Assembly: GCF_900215325.1 (NCBI RefSeq)
Contig: NZ_OCMS01000002.1
Span: forward strand, 744,001 to 808,000
DNA: 64,000 bases
Source: Fibrobacter sp. UWB16
GTDB taxonomy: Bacteria > Fibrobacterota > Fibrobacteria > Fibrobacterales > Fibrobacteraceae
Direction of reading: 5' to 3'
Shown one piece after another: positions 53,562 to 62,866 of the stretch. Every line of letters starts with the position of its first letter. The stretch's first letter is position 1. Both the position numbers and the translations under genes were made by a program. The notes below the pieces were generated by a model. It worked only from the letters and a program-made list of their open reading frames with translations. It was not told the DNA's origin and did no database searches.

Positions 53562-56377
53562 TGGCTGTAACGTTGGATTCTCTCAGAAAGGCTGTAAAAA
53601 AGAATAAGGGGCGTTCTCAGGCTTTGGCCTGGCTTGCTGACATGGAGCGTGCTTCGGGTGATTACGAAGCGGCTCTCAAGACTGTGGATGCCGCTCTTGC
53701 TGCATCTCCGTCCGATATTCCGGCAATGTTGGTCCGTGCCAAAATTTTAGCGGGCCAGCAGGATTTTGCGGGTAGCATCTCTGAATACAAGAAGGTGCTT
53801 GCCAAAGATCCGTTCTGCCTTTCTGCTCATAAGAGAATGGGGGAATCCTACGATAAGCTTGGCAAGGAAGCCGAGCGTAATGCCTGTTTCCGTCGTGTCC
53901 ACGATATGGACCCGCTGGATCCGTTCTGGAAGGATGAATACGATGTCCTGCCAGAAGAGGAACAGACGCTTGTTCCGCCGCCGATGGACGAAAGCTCGTT
54001 CACGATGGATGTCTCGGATGATTCTGAAAATGCGGAAAATGGCGAAGACAATATCTTTGCAAATCTTGCGGCGTCACTCCCGAATACAGACGAAGAAGAC
54101 AACGCTTCAATGGATGCTTTACGCAATTCCTTGAATTTTGCATCGGATGAAATTGCCAAGAATCCGGATGGAACAGAAATTCCGGACTTCGATGGCCATG
54201 TGCTGAATTCTTCTGAAGTGTCTTCTGCCATTTCTGGAATTTTGGGTGGCGATGACGATCTTGACTTGGGTGAATCTGCAGAAAAGAATGAACCTGCTGC
54301 AGAGGAATCCGCTACATCTTCGCTCTTCTCGCATTTCTCTGATGAAAGCGAAAAGGCTGAAACGGCTGAAGAACCGAAGCTCGATGATATTCCGGAAGAA
54401 CTTATTGACGAACCGCTTCCAGAAGCTACAGAAGAAAAGTCCGAAGACGCCGAATTTAGTCTTGACAGTTTGGACGAACCGCTGGATGCGGATGAAAAGG
54501 CGACGAATGTCGATGATGCCTTCTCTTCGCTTTTGGGCGATGATGAACTTCCAGAAGAAAAAGCAAATGAACCGGTTGAATCGGCTAGTGCAGAACCTGA
54601 AAAAACGGAAGAACTGACGGAACCGGCTGCTGAAAGCGCAATCCCTGCTACGCATATGGATTTTTCTGATGAAGAAAACGTTGGCGCTGCGGATTTGCTT
54701 AGCTTAGACGAAACTCCGAAGTCCGAAAAATCGGAAACGAATATTGATGATGCTTTCTCTTCGCTTTTGGGTGACGATGAACTCCCGGAAGAAAAAGCAA
54801 ATGAACCGGTAGAATCCGCTAGTTCTGAGCCTGAAAAAACGGAAGAATCTACTGAAGCTCCTGCTGAAGAAGAATCCTTTGGTAGCTTGTTCGAAAAGTC
54901 CGCAGATGCAGACTTTAGCTTGAGTGAAGACAATTCTGCTGATGCATCGATTGATTCAGCGACTGATGCAGAGAAAACTGCAGAAAAGCCCGCTGAAGTT
55001 GAATCCGAAGAAGTTGCATCTTCTGCTACAGAAGCTCCTGCTGAAGAAGAATCTTTTGGTAGCTTGTTCGAAAAATCCGCTGATGCAGACTTTAGCTTGA
55101 GTGACGAACCTGCTGAAAATCCGACTGAAGAAAATGCTGAAGTTTCGGATGCTGCGGAAACAGCTCTTGAAAAGGCTCCGGAATTTACTCCGACAGAATC
55201 CGCTGAAAATGTGGCTCCGGTTGAAGGCCTTGTTCCGACATCCCATATGGATTTCTCGGACGATGAAGATGCCTCGAAGTCTGATGATGATTTCATTTTC
55301 GATTTAGATGAGCACTCTCCGGAGGCCGAAAAGTCTGTTGAAGAACCTGCTGCCGAAGAAAAAGCTACTACTGAAGAAGAATCTGCAGCTGAAGAAGTGG
55401 ATGGCGCTTTTGACGCTCTCTTTGGCGATGATGACGACGTTCCTGCAGAAGAAACTTCTGCTGAAGAAGCTCCTGCTGAAGAACCTGTCGCGGAACAGCC
55501 GAAAGAAGAAAATTTGGCTGAAGAAATGGGTGGTGCTTTTGCCTCCATGTTCGGTGACAAGGATGATTCTGCACCTGCAGAATCTGCTCCTGCCGAAAAA
55601 TCGGCCGAAGAAACTCCTGTCGAAGAATCTTTGAGTCAGGAAGCGACGAGCGCAGAACTTGAAGAAAGTGCTGTCAAGGAAGACGTAGAAAAGAGCGTCG
55701 ATGAATCCTTTGATAGTATTTTCGGTTCTGATGCAGATGACCTTCCGGAAGAAAAATCCGAAGTTGCTGAAGCTCCTGCTGACGCTTCGACTAGCTCAGT
55801 GACCGAAAATATTGAAGAAACCACAGCTCCGGCCGAAGAATCAACAAGCGTGTTCTCTGCTCCGATTGATTCTCTTGAAGAACCGTCTGACGAGACTCTC
55901 GAAGAGCCTGCCGCAGAACAGCTTGAAAAACCTGTTGCTGAAACGGCTGAACCAGTCGCAGAAGAAGCTCCTGCTGAACAGGCTGTAGAAGAGACTGCTC
56001 CGTCTGCAGAACTCGATTCTATTGACTCCGAAGTTTCTAACGCATTCAAGGGCCTCTTTGATGAAGATGATTCCCTGCCGGAATCCGATGAACCGAACAA
56101 TAACGGTGTAGACTACCTGATGTCCGGTGATTCTGATGACGAAGTGGCTGCAAGCCTCGTAGAAAATGCGGATGCTCCGCTTTCACGTGGCGCTGTCGAT
56201 TTAGACGACAGTCTCAACACGCGTACGCTTGCGGATATTTATATGGAACAGGGCGTCTATTCCAAGGCTCTCGAAATATATTCGGACTTGGCAAAGAAGA
56301 ATCCGGATAATGCTGAAATAAAATCTCGTCTGGAAGAAGTCCAAAAACTCTGCCGCGAAAAGTTTGGAGAAGGCTAA
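53561..56377 (+). CDS. acidic TPR protein, FimV-like
   Basis: About 938 residues. N-terminal TPR repeats (about 1-110, with ALKTVDAALAASPSDI) are followed by a very acidic, low-complexity region (about 120-880) of Asp, Glu, Ala and Ser. This contains near-duplicate segments: DDAFSSLLGDDELPEEKAN twice and EEESFGSLFEKSADADFSLS twice. A C-terminal TPR-like motif (LNTRTLADIYMEQGVYSKALEIY) ends it, as in FimV-type proteins. No signal peptide is visible. ATG 53561 fits the GGAG spacing better than ATG 53558. It lies before pilT, suggesting a role in pilus or motility assembly, though the membrane anchor of FimV is absent. Confidence 0.72.
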   Translation: MAVTLDSLRKAVKKNKGRSQALAWLADMERASGDYEAALKTVDAALAASPSDIPAMLVRAKILAGQQDFAGSISEYKKVLAKDPFCLSAHKRMGESYDKLGKEAERNACFRRVHDMDPLDPFWKDEYDVLPEEEQTLVPPPMDESSFTMDVSDDSENAENGEDNIFANLAASLPNTDEEDNASMDALRNSLNFASDEIAKNPDGTEIPDFDGHVLNSSEVSSAISGILGGDDDLDLGESAEKNEPAAEESATSSLFSHFSDESEKAETAEEPKLDDIPEELIDEPLPEATEEKSEDAEFSLDSLDEPLDADEKATNVDDAFSSLLGDDELPEEKANEPVESASAEPEKTEELTEPAAESAIPATHMDFSDEENVGAADLLSLDETPKSEKSETNIDDAFSSLLGDDELPEEKANEPVESASSEPEKTEESTEAPAEEESFGSLFEKSADADFSLSEDNSADASIDSATDAEKTAEKPAEVESEEVASSATEAPAEEESFGSLFEKSADADFSLSDEPAENPTEENAEVSDAAETALEKAPEFTPTESAENVAPVEGLVPTSHMDFSDDEDASKSDDDFIFDLDEHSPEAEKSVEEPAAEEKATTEEESAAEEVDGAFDALFGDDDDVPAEETSAEEAPAEEPVAEQPKEENLAEEMGGAFASMFGDKDDSAPAESAPAEKSAEETPVEESLSQEATSAELEESAVKEDVEKSVDESFDSIFGSDADDLPEEKSEVAEAPADASTSSVTENIEETTAPAEESTSVFSAPIDSLEEPSDETLEEPAAEQLEKPVAETAEPVAEEAPAEQAVEETAPSAELDSIDSEVSNAFKGLFDEDDSLPESDEPNNNGVDYLMSGDSDDEVAASLVENADAPLSRGAVDLDDSLNTRTLADIYMEQGVYSKALEIYSDLAKKNPDNAEIKSRLEEVQKLCREKFGEG

Positions 56378-56378
56378 T

Positions 56379-57479
56379 ATGGCTGAACTTCGCATTGAAC
56401 AGCTCTTGCGTGAAATGGTAAACCGCAAGGCGTCTGACTTGCATTTGCGAGTTGGCGTTCCGCCTGTTTACCGTATCAATGGTGCTTTACAAAGGCTTTT
56501 TGATGTGCGCATCGATAGCGCCATGATGGATTCCTTCTTGGATGATATCATGAACCGTGACCAGAAGCAGCGTTTTGAAGCGAACAAGGAATGCGACTTT
56601 GCTGTGGGTGCCCGCGATATGGGACGTTTCCGTGTGAACGTGTTCCGCCAGCGCGGTACAATCGCAGTCGTGATCCGTCATATCAAGGCTGTGATTCCGC
56701 CGTTTGAAGAATTGCATTTGCCCGAAGTCATTCGCGATTTGGCCTTGACCAAGCGCGGTCTTGTGCTTGTTACGGGTACGACGGGTTCTGGTAAGTCGAC
56801 GACGCTTGCCTCGATGATTGACTACATCAACCACAAGGAATCCGTAAACGTCATTACCGTCGAAGACCCGATTGAATACCTTTATAAAGATAACGTAGCG
56901 ATTATCTCGCAGCGTGAAATCGGCGTGGATACGCTTTCGTATGCGAATGCACTCCGTGCGGCGCTCCGTCAGGACCCGGATGTGCTCCTCGTGGGCGAAA
57001 TCCGTGACCTTGAAACGATGCAGATTGCTTTGACGGCTGCTGATACGGGTCACATGGTCTTTGCAACTATCCATACGACAAATGCTGTGGAAACGATTCA
57101 CCGTGTGCTTTCGATGTATCCGCCGCACCAGCATGATGAAGTGCGTTTGTTGCTTGCAGAAGTCTTGGCGGGCATCATTTCGCTCCGTCTTTTGCCGACG
57201 AAGGATGGCAAGGGGCGAGTCCCGGCTGCCGAAATTCTCGTGAATACGGGCGCTATCAAGGAATACATCCAGGATAAGAACAAGATTGACATGGTAGAAC
57301 AGGCTGTTGCTGAAGGCCATATCCAATACCATAGCCAGACGTTTGACCAGGCGCTCTTGGAACTTTACCAGAACGAGCAGATTTCGCTTGAAACGGCTAT
57401 GAACGCTGCCACGAACCGCGATGACTTTGATCTTAAGATTCGTGGTATTTCTGGTACATCTGACCGCGGCTGGATGTAG
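56379..57479 (+). CDS. pilT: twitching motility ATPase PilT
   Basis: 366 residues. GTTGSGKSTTLASMIDYIN (Walker A), ITVEDPIEY, DPDVLLVGEIRDLETMQIALTAADTGHMVFATIHT (Asp and His boxes, Walker B) are diagnostic of the PilT retraction ATPase. It drives pilus retraction in the cytoplasm next to the membrane. ATG 56379 is preceded by GGAGAAGG. It follows the FimV-like gene by a single base after its stop. A terminator lies 10 nt after its stop. Confidence 0.95.
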   Translation: MAELRIEQLLREMVNRKASDLHLRVGVPPVYRINGALQRLFDVRIDSAMMDSFLDDIMNRDQKQRFEANKECDFAVGARDMGRFRVNVFRQRGTIAVVIRHIKAVIPPFEELHLPEVIRDLALTKRGLVLVTGTTGSGKSTTLASMIDYINHKESVNVITVEDPIEYLYKDNVAIISQREIGVDTLSYANALRAALRQDPDVLLVGEIRDLETMQIALTAADTGHMVFATIHTTNAVETIHRVLSMYPPHQHDEVRLLLAEVLAGIISLRLLPTKDGKGRVPAAEILVNTGAIKEYIQDKNKIDMVEQAVAEGHIQYHSQTFDQALLELYQNEQISLETAMNAATNRDDFDLKIRGISGTSDRGWM

Positions 57480-57489
57480 TTTAGACGAA

Positions 57490-57514
57490 AGGCGAGCAAT
57501 ATTGCTCGCCTTTC
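57490..57514 (+). terminator. terminator of the pilT operon
   Basis: AGGCGAGCAA-ta-TTGCTCGCCT perfect stem, then TTCT. The convergent gene 57558 may share it, as the stem is symmetric. Confidence 0.85.
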
Positions 57515-57520
57515 TAGTAA

Positions 57521-57540
57521 CTAATGACTATTGACTAGTA
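57521..57540 (+). repeat. 20-bp direct repeat, copy 2
   Basis: Same 20 bp as 36306-36325. Confidence 0.7.
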
Positions 57541-57557
57541 ACTGCGGCTATGCCGCA

Positions 57558-59672
57558 CTACTTCGTATAAACGCAGCGATCGGTGCTGTTTCCGAAGCAG
57601 GTCTTGGTCATACCGCTCACGCTGCTTACGACGCCCGGCTTACCTACGCTAGATACCATCTTGCTTCCAGAGAAGCTTGGCTTGAACGCGATATCCGATG
57701 TGCCATAATAGCTATTGGTGTCGAAATTAACGCTGTATTGTGTACCTTCTTCGGAATTGTTTGTGCCGAATCCGAGCAACTTGCCGCCTGTAATCGATGT
57801 CGTTCCGTCCGAATCGACCATGCCGCCCATACCGCCGTTCATGCGGCATTCCACGATGATGACGCCGCCGGTAATGCTGATGCCGCCATTGCTGTCGATA
57901 CCGTCTGTGTCGCCTGTGCCGACGTAGATGTAGTGGTAACCGCCTGTGACCTTGAGCGAACCTGTGCTACCGCCCATGCCGCCGAATCCACCGCCGCCAA
58001 ATCCGCCGCGACCCGTATTGCCACCGGTTGTGGTGCTTGTGCCGCCAGCTGCGTTCCAGCCATCGTCTGTAGTGATGACGCTTGTGATGCCGCCTTCAAA
58101 GTTCATGTCCGGAGATTCCATACCTTCGTAGGCGATGGTCACGCTCACGTTGGCGTTGTCCTTGACGTAGAGTGCTTTTTCGGCGTGAACACCGTCGTCG
58201 TCTGTAGCGATGGTCATTGTGCCGCCGCTGAGAGTAATCGTGCCACTGCTGTGGAGACCATCATCACGGCTGTTGATGTCGATAACGCCACCGCTGATGG
58301 TTATGCTTGAATCGCCCTTGATGCCCTTCATGCTTTCGCTCGGGGAGCAGGAGCTTCCGCCCATGCCGCCCGGGAATCCGCCACCGCCGAATCCGCCTCC
58401 ATTACCAGAGGAGGTGAGGCTGAGGCAGTTTTGGCCGCCGCCAGCTGTAACCTTGATGCTTGGGGCTGTTGATTCGCCATTGGCAACGACAACGGCGTTA
58501 GCTGCCGTGATGCCGTCAAATGCGGATGTGACGGTGATTGTGCCACCCGTGATTTCAATGGAACCCTTGCCGTTTGCCAAATCAGTTGCGTCTTCGGTAT
58601 CGCTCTTGATGCCGTCGCCTTCGGTCGTGGTGATATTGATTGTACCGCCGCTGATTTCAACGGAGCCTTTACCCTTGAGGCCGTTATTCTTGGCGTTCAC
58701 GGTGATGAGGCCGTTTTTCACTTTCAAGTCGTTGCTGGTATGGATACCGTTGTTGTAATTTGCCTTGACGATAAGCGTACCTTCGCCTTTGATGGTCAGG
58801 TCATCTTTGGCGTAAATGCAAGCGCCTGTCGTATCGGTCTTGGCTTCGCCGGAGTCATTGGTATAAGTGTAGTTCTTTGTTCTTGAAGAACCGTCCGTGA
58901 ATGTGTTGGTTGTGCCGTTCTTGGCGACAACAAAAGCCTTGCTTGCCTTTTGGATGTAAATTGGGGCGTCAGCAGTGTTCGTCAGTGTGAGCCCCTTCAT
59001 GTTCAGGTAAACGGAGGAGTCCGTTTTGGCGGTGTTCACGAGAATCTGGGCATCGCTACCGCTGTAAGAACCGCTAAAGTCGTATTCGCCACCGCATTTG
59101 ATAGTCACTGTACCGCCTGTAACGGAGACGCAGTTGCCTGCGTTTGTAGCTGTGGCGCCACTTGCGGCGTAAGTGATTACAGGGCGTTCCCCGGTGTTGC
59201 CGCTAACTTGTTCTGGTTGTGTGCTGGAAGAGCTTTGTGTGACCTGTGCGCTCGAAGAACTTTGCGCTGCGGGAGCACTTGAAGAGCTTTGTACGGTCTG
59301 GGTTGTAGAACTGCTCGAATTGATGGCCGGAACAATGCTGCTTGACGATGCGGTTACGGCGCTGCTCGTGCCATTGCTTGCACTACTTGTGCCGTTGTTC
59401 GCGCTACTTGTTGGCGTATTTGTGGAATTGCTAGATGTTGTAGAATTGCCGGAATTTGTAGCGCTGCTAGTTGCGCTATTGGAATAGTGACTTTCGCTAG
59501 AGGTGATGATTTCGATATCATCTAGAGCAGAAGAAGAACTGTCTCCATCGATTTCTGTAGCAGTGTCGTTTGCGCTGTATGGATTAACAGCCGAAGTCGA
59601 GTCTGAGCATCCGGCATACATTGCTAATGAAAGGCTCGAAATACAGCCCATGGTCAGAAATTTTTTATTCAT
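57558..59672 (-). CDS. Ser-rich lipoprotein with carbohydrate-binding (Cthe_2159-type) beta-helix domain
   Basis: 704 residues from ATG 59672 (GGGAG upstream). Lipobox YAGC, then a Ser/Thr/Asn-rich linker (about 28-165). From about 170 the protein is a beta-helix of repeated VEISGGTI-type turns with GDGI, DDGLH, DGVHAEKA and GGG-rich loops. The pattern fits the carbohydrate-binding domain family with Cthe_2159 (DUF4353), which binds pectin-like polymers. It probably sits on the surface and holds acidic polysaccharides; the binding specificity is not certain. The C-terminal 30 residues include a Cys pair. Divergent from the Wzi-like gene. Confidence 0.82.
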   Translation of the reverse strand: MNKKFLTMGCISSLSLAMYAGCSDSTSAVNPYSANDTATEIDGDSSSSALDDIEIITSSESHYSNSATSSATNSGNSTTSSNSTNTPTSSANNGTSSASNGTSSAVTASSSSIVPAINSSSSTTQTVQSSSSAPAAQSSSSAQVTQSSSSTQPEQVSGNTGERPVITYAASGATATNAGNCVSVTGGTVTIKCGGEYDFSGSYSGSDAQILVNTAKTDSSVYLNMKGLTLTNTADAPIYIQKASKAFVVAKNGTTNTFTDGSSRTKNYTYTNDSGEAKTDTTGACIYAKDDLTIKGEGTLIVKANYNNGIHTSNDLKVKNGLITVNAKNNGLKGKGSVEISGGTINITTTEGDGIKSDTEDATDLANGKGSIEITGGTITVTSAFDGITAANAVVVANGESTAPSIKVTAGGGQNCLSLTSSGNGGGFGGGGFPGGMGGSSCSPSESMKGIKGDSSITISGGVIDINSRDDGLHSSGTITLSGGTMTIATDDDGVHAEKALYVKDNANVSVTIAYEGMESPDMNFEGGITSVITTDDGWNAAGGTSTTTGGNTGRGGFGGGGFGGMGGSTGSLKVTGGYHYIYVGTGDTDGIDSNGGISITGGVIIVECRMNGGMGGMVDSDGTTSITGGKLLGFGTNNSEEGTQYSVNFDTNSYYGTSDIAFKPSFSGSKMVSSVGKPGVVSSVSGMTKTCFGNSTDRCVYTK

Positions 59673-59771
59673 AGAATATCTCCCATTCAACATTTTCTTA
59701 AAACTTATATTAGATGAAATCGCTTTTAAATGTGTGAATTGTTCTTTTTTACGGACATTGAATTTTTAAGC

Positions 59772-59795
59772 GGAACAAAAAGTTCCATATGGAAC
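59772..59795. promoter_or_regulatory. triple GGAAC/GTTCC half-site in a divergent promoter region
   Basis: GGAAC-aaaaa-GTTCC-atat-GGAAC. The last two half-sites form the perfect palindrome GTTCCATATGGAAC (59782-59795). It sits between the divergent 59672 and 59857 starts. Confidence 0.55.
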
Positions 59796-59844
59796 GAAAG
59801 GGCTCAAATTTTCCCGTTTAAGCTAATTTCATGATTGAAAATGC

Positions 59845-59852
59845 TAAATTTG
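59845..59852 (+). promoter_or_regulatory. putative -7 element 4 nt before the Wzi-like start
   Basis: TAAATTTG, then GAAA, then ATG. No separate ribosome binding site. Confidence 0.45.
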
Positions 59853-59856
59853 GAAA

Positions 59857-61479
59857 ATGCTTTTTAAGAAAATAATTCCCCTTTTATCTTGCGTTTTTCT
59901 TTTTGCGGGTGTGAGCAAATCTTTTGCTGCTTCGCCGGTGATTGAACCGGAACATTCTCGCAATTTGCGAAATCTTGAAACGGCGCCAATGCTGTTTGAG
60001 TATCATCGTCAGACAATTGGTAATGAGCGCCAGTACTTTACGTATCCGCGTAGGGACACGACTTTCCGCAAGAATTTCTTTAAGACCGAAGGAAACGCAC
60101 TCCTTTATTTTGATAATGTGCGAGGTCCTGGTATTCTGGGGAAGGGCTTTGGCCCGTCTGATACGGTAAATCCGCGTGTGGCAATTGCAGCAAGCATTGT
60201 TGGTGGAATTGATTATCGTGGCGGAGAATCTCTCGGTGATACGATTTTATCTGGACAAGATTATCGCATGAATCGAAAATCTGTTGGAGATACGATTTGG
60301 CCGGGTCTTGATGGCGGTATTTACTTGCGTGGCTTTGTCGATTCCGTCGACTTTGTGTTGGATGCCCGCATTTACAATGAAGGGCACTCGGCTAGATGCT
60401 TGCGCAACGGAAAATCGATATCGTGTCCGAAATCCTATGATGGTGAATTCCTGGAAGTCCAGAGAGAGGAAAACAATTCCGGCGTCGAATACACGAGCTA
60501 TGCTCGTTACCGCACGCACTTTGCTTTCAACTACGACTGGTTGCGCCTGGACTTTGGCCGTGACGTGATGCACTGGGGCCCGGGTTACTATAACAACTTG
60601 ACATTGAACCAGTTTGCGCTTCCGTACAACATGTTGAGCCTTGATTTGATGATCGGCCCTCTTCGCGTGATGAGCTTTTATGCGGATTTGCGAATCTTCA
60701 ATAACAGTATGAGTATGTCGAATAAGGATAACACGAGAAATCTTTTTGGCCATCGCTATGAACTTGCTGTTGGCAATGCAACGTTTGGTATTAGCGAACT
60801 CCAGATTCTCTATGACAACATGAAACCGTGGCTCTTTGTCCCGACGGCTCCTTTGTTTATGGAAAAGGGTAATTATTCTGAAAACAGCAATAATGGATCC
60901 CTTTCGTTTGATTTTAACTATCGCTTGTTCAACACGGTTCGCTTCTATACGGAATTCTTTTTGGATGATATGGAATCTCCGATCAGCTTGATCAGGAACG
61001 ACAATATCGAAGCCAAGTGGGCTTGGATGGCGGGTATCCAGGCAGGTCATGACTTTTATTACAAGGGCCATAAGATTGAGACGGGTACGATTTTTGAATA
61101 TGCCCGTGTAGAACCTTACGTCTATTCGCATTTTGACAGAAATACGGCTCAGGTTGCTCACTTAGGTTATCCCTTGGGAAATCAGGGTGGGCCGAACAGC
61201 AGAACGATTGACTGGAATTTGTTTGCTCGCTTGGACGGCCACATTTTCGCATCGGTTCGTCAGACCTGGTTCTGGAAGGGAACGGATTACGGTAGCGCCG
61301 TGAATGATACGACACCAGGTAATCACCTAAAACTTCCAAAGAAGTTCCTCAGTGGCGCAAAGCTCCAGTACATGCTTACGCCTGCGATTAGCTACGAAGG
61401 CCAGCGTTTTTCGTTTATGGGCGAGCTGACTTTAATTGATGATAAAAAAGCGTATATTCGCGCGGGATTTAAATTCTAA
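59857..61479 (+). CDS. Wzi-like outer-membrane protein (capsule assembly family)
   Basis: 540 residues. Signal peptide (about 1-24, ending SKSFAA), then beta strands through to a C-terminal aromatic residue (AGFKF), as in outer-membrane barrels. LRLDFGRDVMHWGPGYYNNLTLNQFALPYN resembles the GRD..WGPG motif of Wzi capsule-assembly proteins. The role is probably surface polysaccharide attachment, which is plausible but not proven. Its end is followed by a short structured repeat. Confidence 0.72.
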   Translation: MLFKKIIPLLSCVFLFAGVSKSFAASPVIEPEHSRNLRNLETAPMLFEYHRQTIGNERQYFTYPRRDTTFRKNFFKTEGNALLYFDNVRGPGILGKGFGPSDTVNPRVAIAASIVGGIDYRGGESLGDTILSGQDYRMNRKSVGDTIWPGLDGGIYLRGFVDSVDFVLDARIYNEGHSARCLRNGKSISCPKSYDGEFLEVQREENNSGVEYTSYARYRTHFAFNYDWLRLDFGRDVMHWGPGYYNNLTLNQFALPYNMLSLDLMIGPLRVMSFYADLRIFNNSMSMSNKDNTRNLFGHRYELAVGNATFGISELQILYDNMKPWLFVPTAPLFMEKGNYSENSNNGSLSFDFNYRLFNTVRFYTEFFLDDMESPISLIRNDNIEAKWAWMAGIQAGHDFYYKGHKIETGTIFEYARVEPYVYSHFDRNTAQVAHLGYPLGNQGGPNSRTIDWNLFARLDGHIFASVRQTWFWKGTDYGSAVNDTTPGNHLKLPKKFLSGAKLQYMLTPAISYEGQRFSFMGELTLIDDKKAYIRAGFKF

Positions 61480-61488
61480 ACCTGAATC

Positions 61489-61520
61489 GTCATTCTGAGT
61501 GCAACGAAGAATCCAGTTAA
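61489..61520 (+). repeat. short structured intergenic repeat
   Basis: GTCATTCTGAGTGCAACGAAGAATCCAGTTAA. Outer stem ATTCT/AGAAT. Confidence 0.8.
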
Positions 61521-61549
61521 TTCTTAACCTTTACAACTCGAATTAAAAA

Positions 61550-62839
61550 ATGAAAAAGCCTGAACTTTTAGCACCTGCGGGTGACCTTGTACGAATGAAG
61601 TATGCATTTGCCTATGGTGCAGATGCTGTTTATGCCGGACAGCCGGCGTTCTCGTTGCGCGCTCGCGAAAACGGTTTCAAGAATCTCGATGACCTTGCCG
61701 AAGGCATTACGTACGCCCACGAACATGGCAAGAAGTTTTACCTGACGAGTAACGTGATTCCGCGTAACGTGAAGGTGGAATCGTTCCAGAAGGCTTTGAA
61801 TGCCGCATTGGAACTCAAACCGGATGCCTTGATTGTCGCAGATCCGGGCTTTGTGGGCTGGCTTTTGAAAGAACATCCCGAAACTGAAGTTCACTTGTCT
61901 GTGCAAGCGAATACGACAAACTATCTTGCGGCCTCGTTCTGGAAGAACTTGGGCGTTCGCCGTATCATCTTGAGTCGTGAACTTCGCCTGTCTGAAATTT
62001 TAGAGATAAAGAAACAAGTTCCGGACCTTGAACTTGAAGTATTCGTCCATGGCGCTGTTTGCATGGCTATGTCTGGCCGCTGTATGCTTTCGAACTGGGT
62101 GACGCACCGTGATGCAAACCAGGGCGCTTGTGATAACAGCTGCCGCATGCCGTATCGCTTGTATGCGAACTCCGGTCCACAGGTCGAGGACTATCGCGAA
62201 CATGAAGGCTCTTTTGCGCTTCAGCGAACTGACCGTCCGGAACTTGATCCGATTGCCCTCGACGAAGATACGTGGGGCACCTACTTTATGAGTAGTCGTG
62301 ACCTCTGCGCCTTGGATGTGATTCCAGAACTCGTGGCGGGCGGGCTTGATTCCTTCAAAATCGAAGGTCGTACGCGTTCTGTGTATTACTTGAGCCAGGT
62401 CGTGCGTGCATACCGTATGGCCATTGACGCCGTTGCAGATGGAAAGCCCGTGCCCGAAGAAAGCCGTCGTGCGATTACCTTTGTCGATGGGCGAGGCTTT
62501 ATGCCGGGATTCTTGCGCGGACCGTTGCCGCAGAATTACGAGGCGACTCACGTGGATGCCGCTGGTGGCTGCGTGGCGGCCCAGATCAAGGACTATGACA
62601 ATGCTACGGGCGCATGCCTTGTGAATGTGAAAAATCCGTTCTCTATGGATGATTCCTTAGAGCTGATGACTCCCGATGGCATGCAGAAGTGCGAAGTCGA
62701 GGAAATGCTGGATTTCCGCGGTGCAGCTGCGGATCGGTTGAATCCGGGAACTGAAGGACGCGTTTTTTTGGGAAAAAATACCTTGAATAGCGAAAAAATC
62801 GCCAAATTTGGCTTTCTTGTGAAACGTGCAAATTCATAA
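61550..62839 (+). CDS. U32 family protein (collagenase-like; probable tRNA/rRNA hydroxylation)
   Basis: 429 residues. PELLAPAGDLVRMKYAFAYGADAVYAG, VEVFVHGAVCMAMSGRCMLSNW (with the metal-cluster Cys), CDNSCRMPYR and SFKIEGRTRSVYY are U32 motifs. Members related to TrhP and RlhA make hydroxylated uridine or cytidine in tRNA/rRNA; older annotations call them peptidases. The four conserved Cys suggest an Fe-S cluster. Function by family only. Confidence 0.9.
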   Translation: MKKPELLAPAGDLVRMKYAFAYGADAVYAGQPAFSLRARENGFKNLDDLAEGITYAHEHGKKFYLTSNVIPRNVKVESFQKALNAALELKPDALIVADPGFVGWLLKEHPETEVHLSVQANTTNYLAASFWKNLGVRRIILSRELRLSEILEIKKQVPDLELEVFVHGAVCMAMSGRCMLSNWVTHRDANQGACDNSCRMPYRLYANSGPQVEDYREHEGSFALQRTDRPELDPIALDEDTWGTYFMSSRDLCALDVIPELVAGGLDSFKIEGRTRSVYYLSQVVRAYRMAIDAVADGKPVPEESRRAITFVDGRGFMPGFLRGPLPQNYEATHVDAAGGCVAAQIKDYDNATGACLVNVKNPFSMDDSLELMTPDGMQKCEVEEMLDFRGAAADRLNPGTEGRVFLGKNTLNSEKIAKFGFLVKRANS

Positions 62840-62866
62840 TATACCATAAAAAAATAGATTTGGAAC

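Noticed and set aside
53848-55560. Ser/Ala-rich minus-strand frame opposite the FimV-like gene
   Set aside because: Reverse reading of the acidic repeats; Ser-richness is an artefact of the GAA/GCT/TCT codons.
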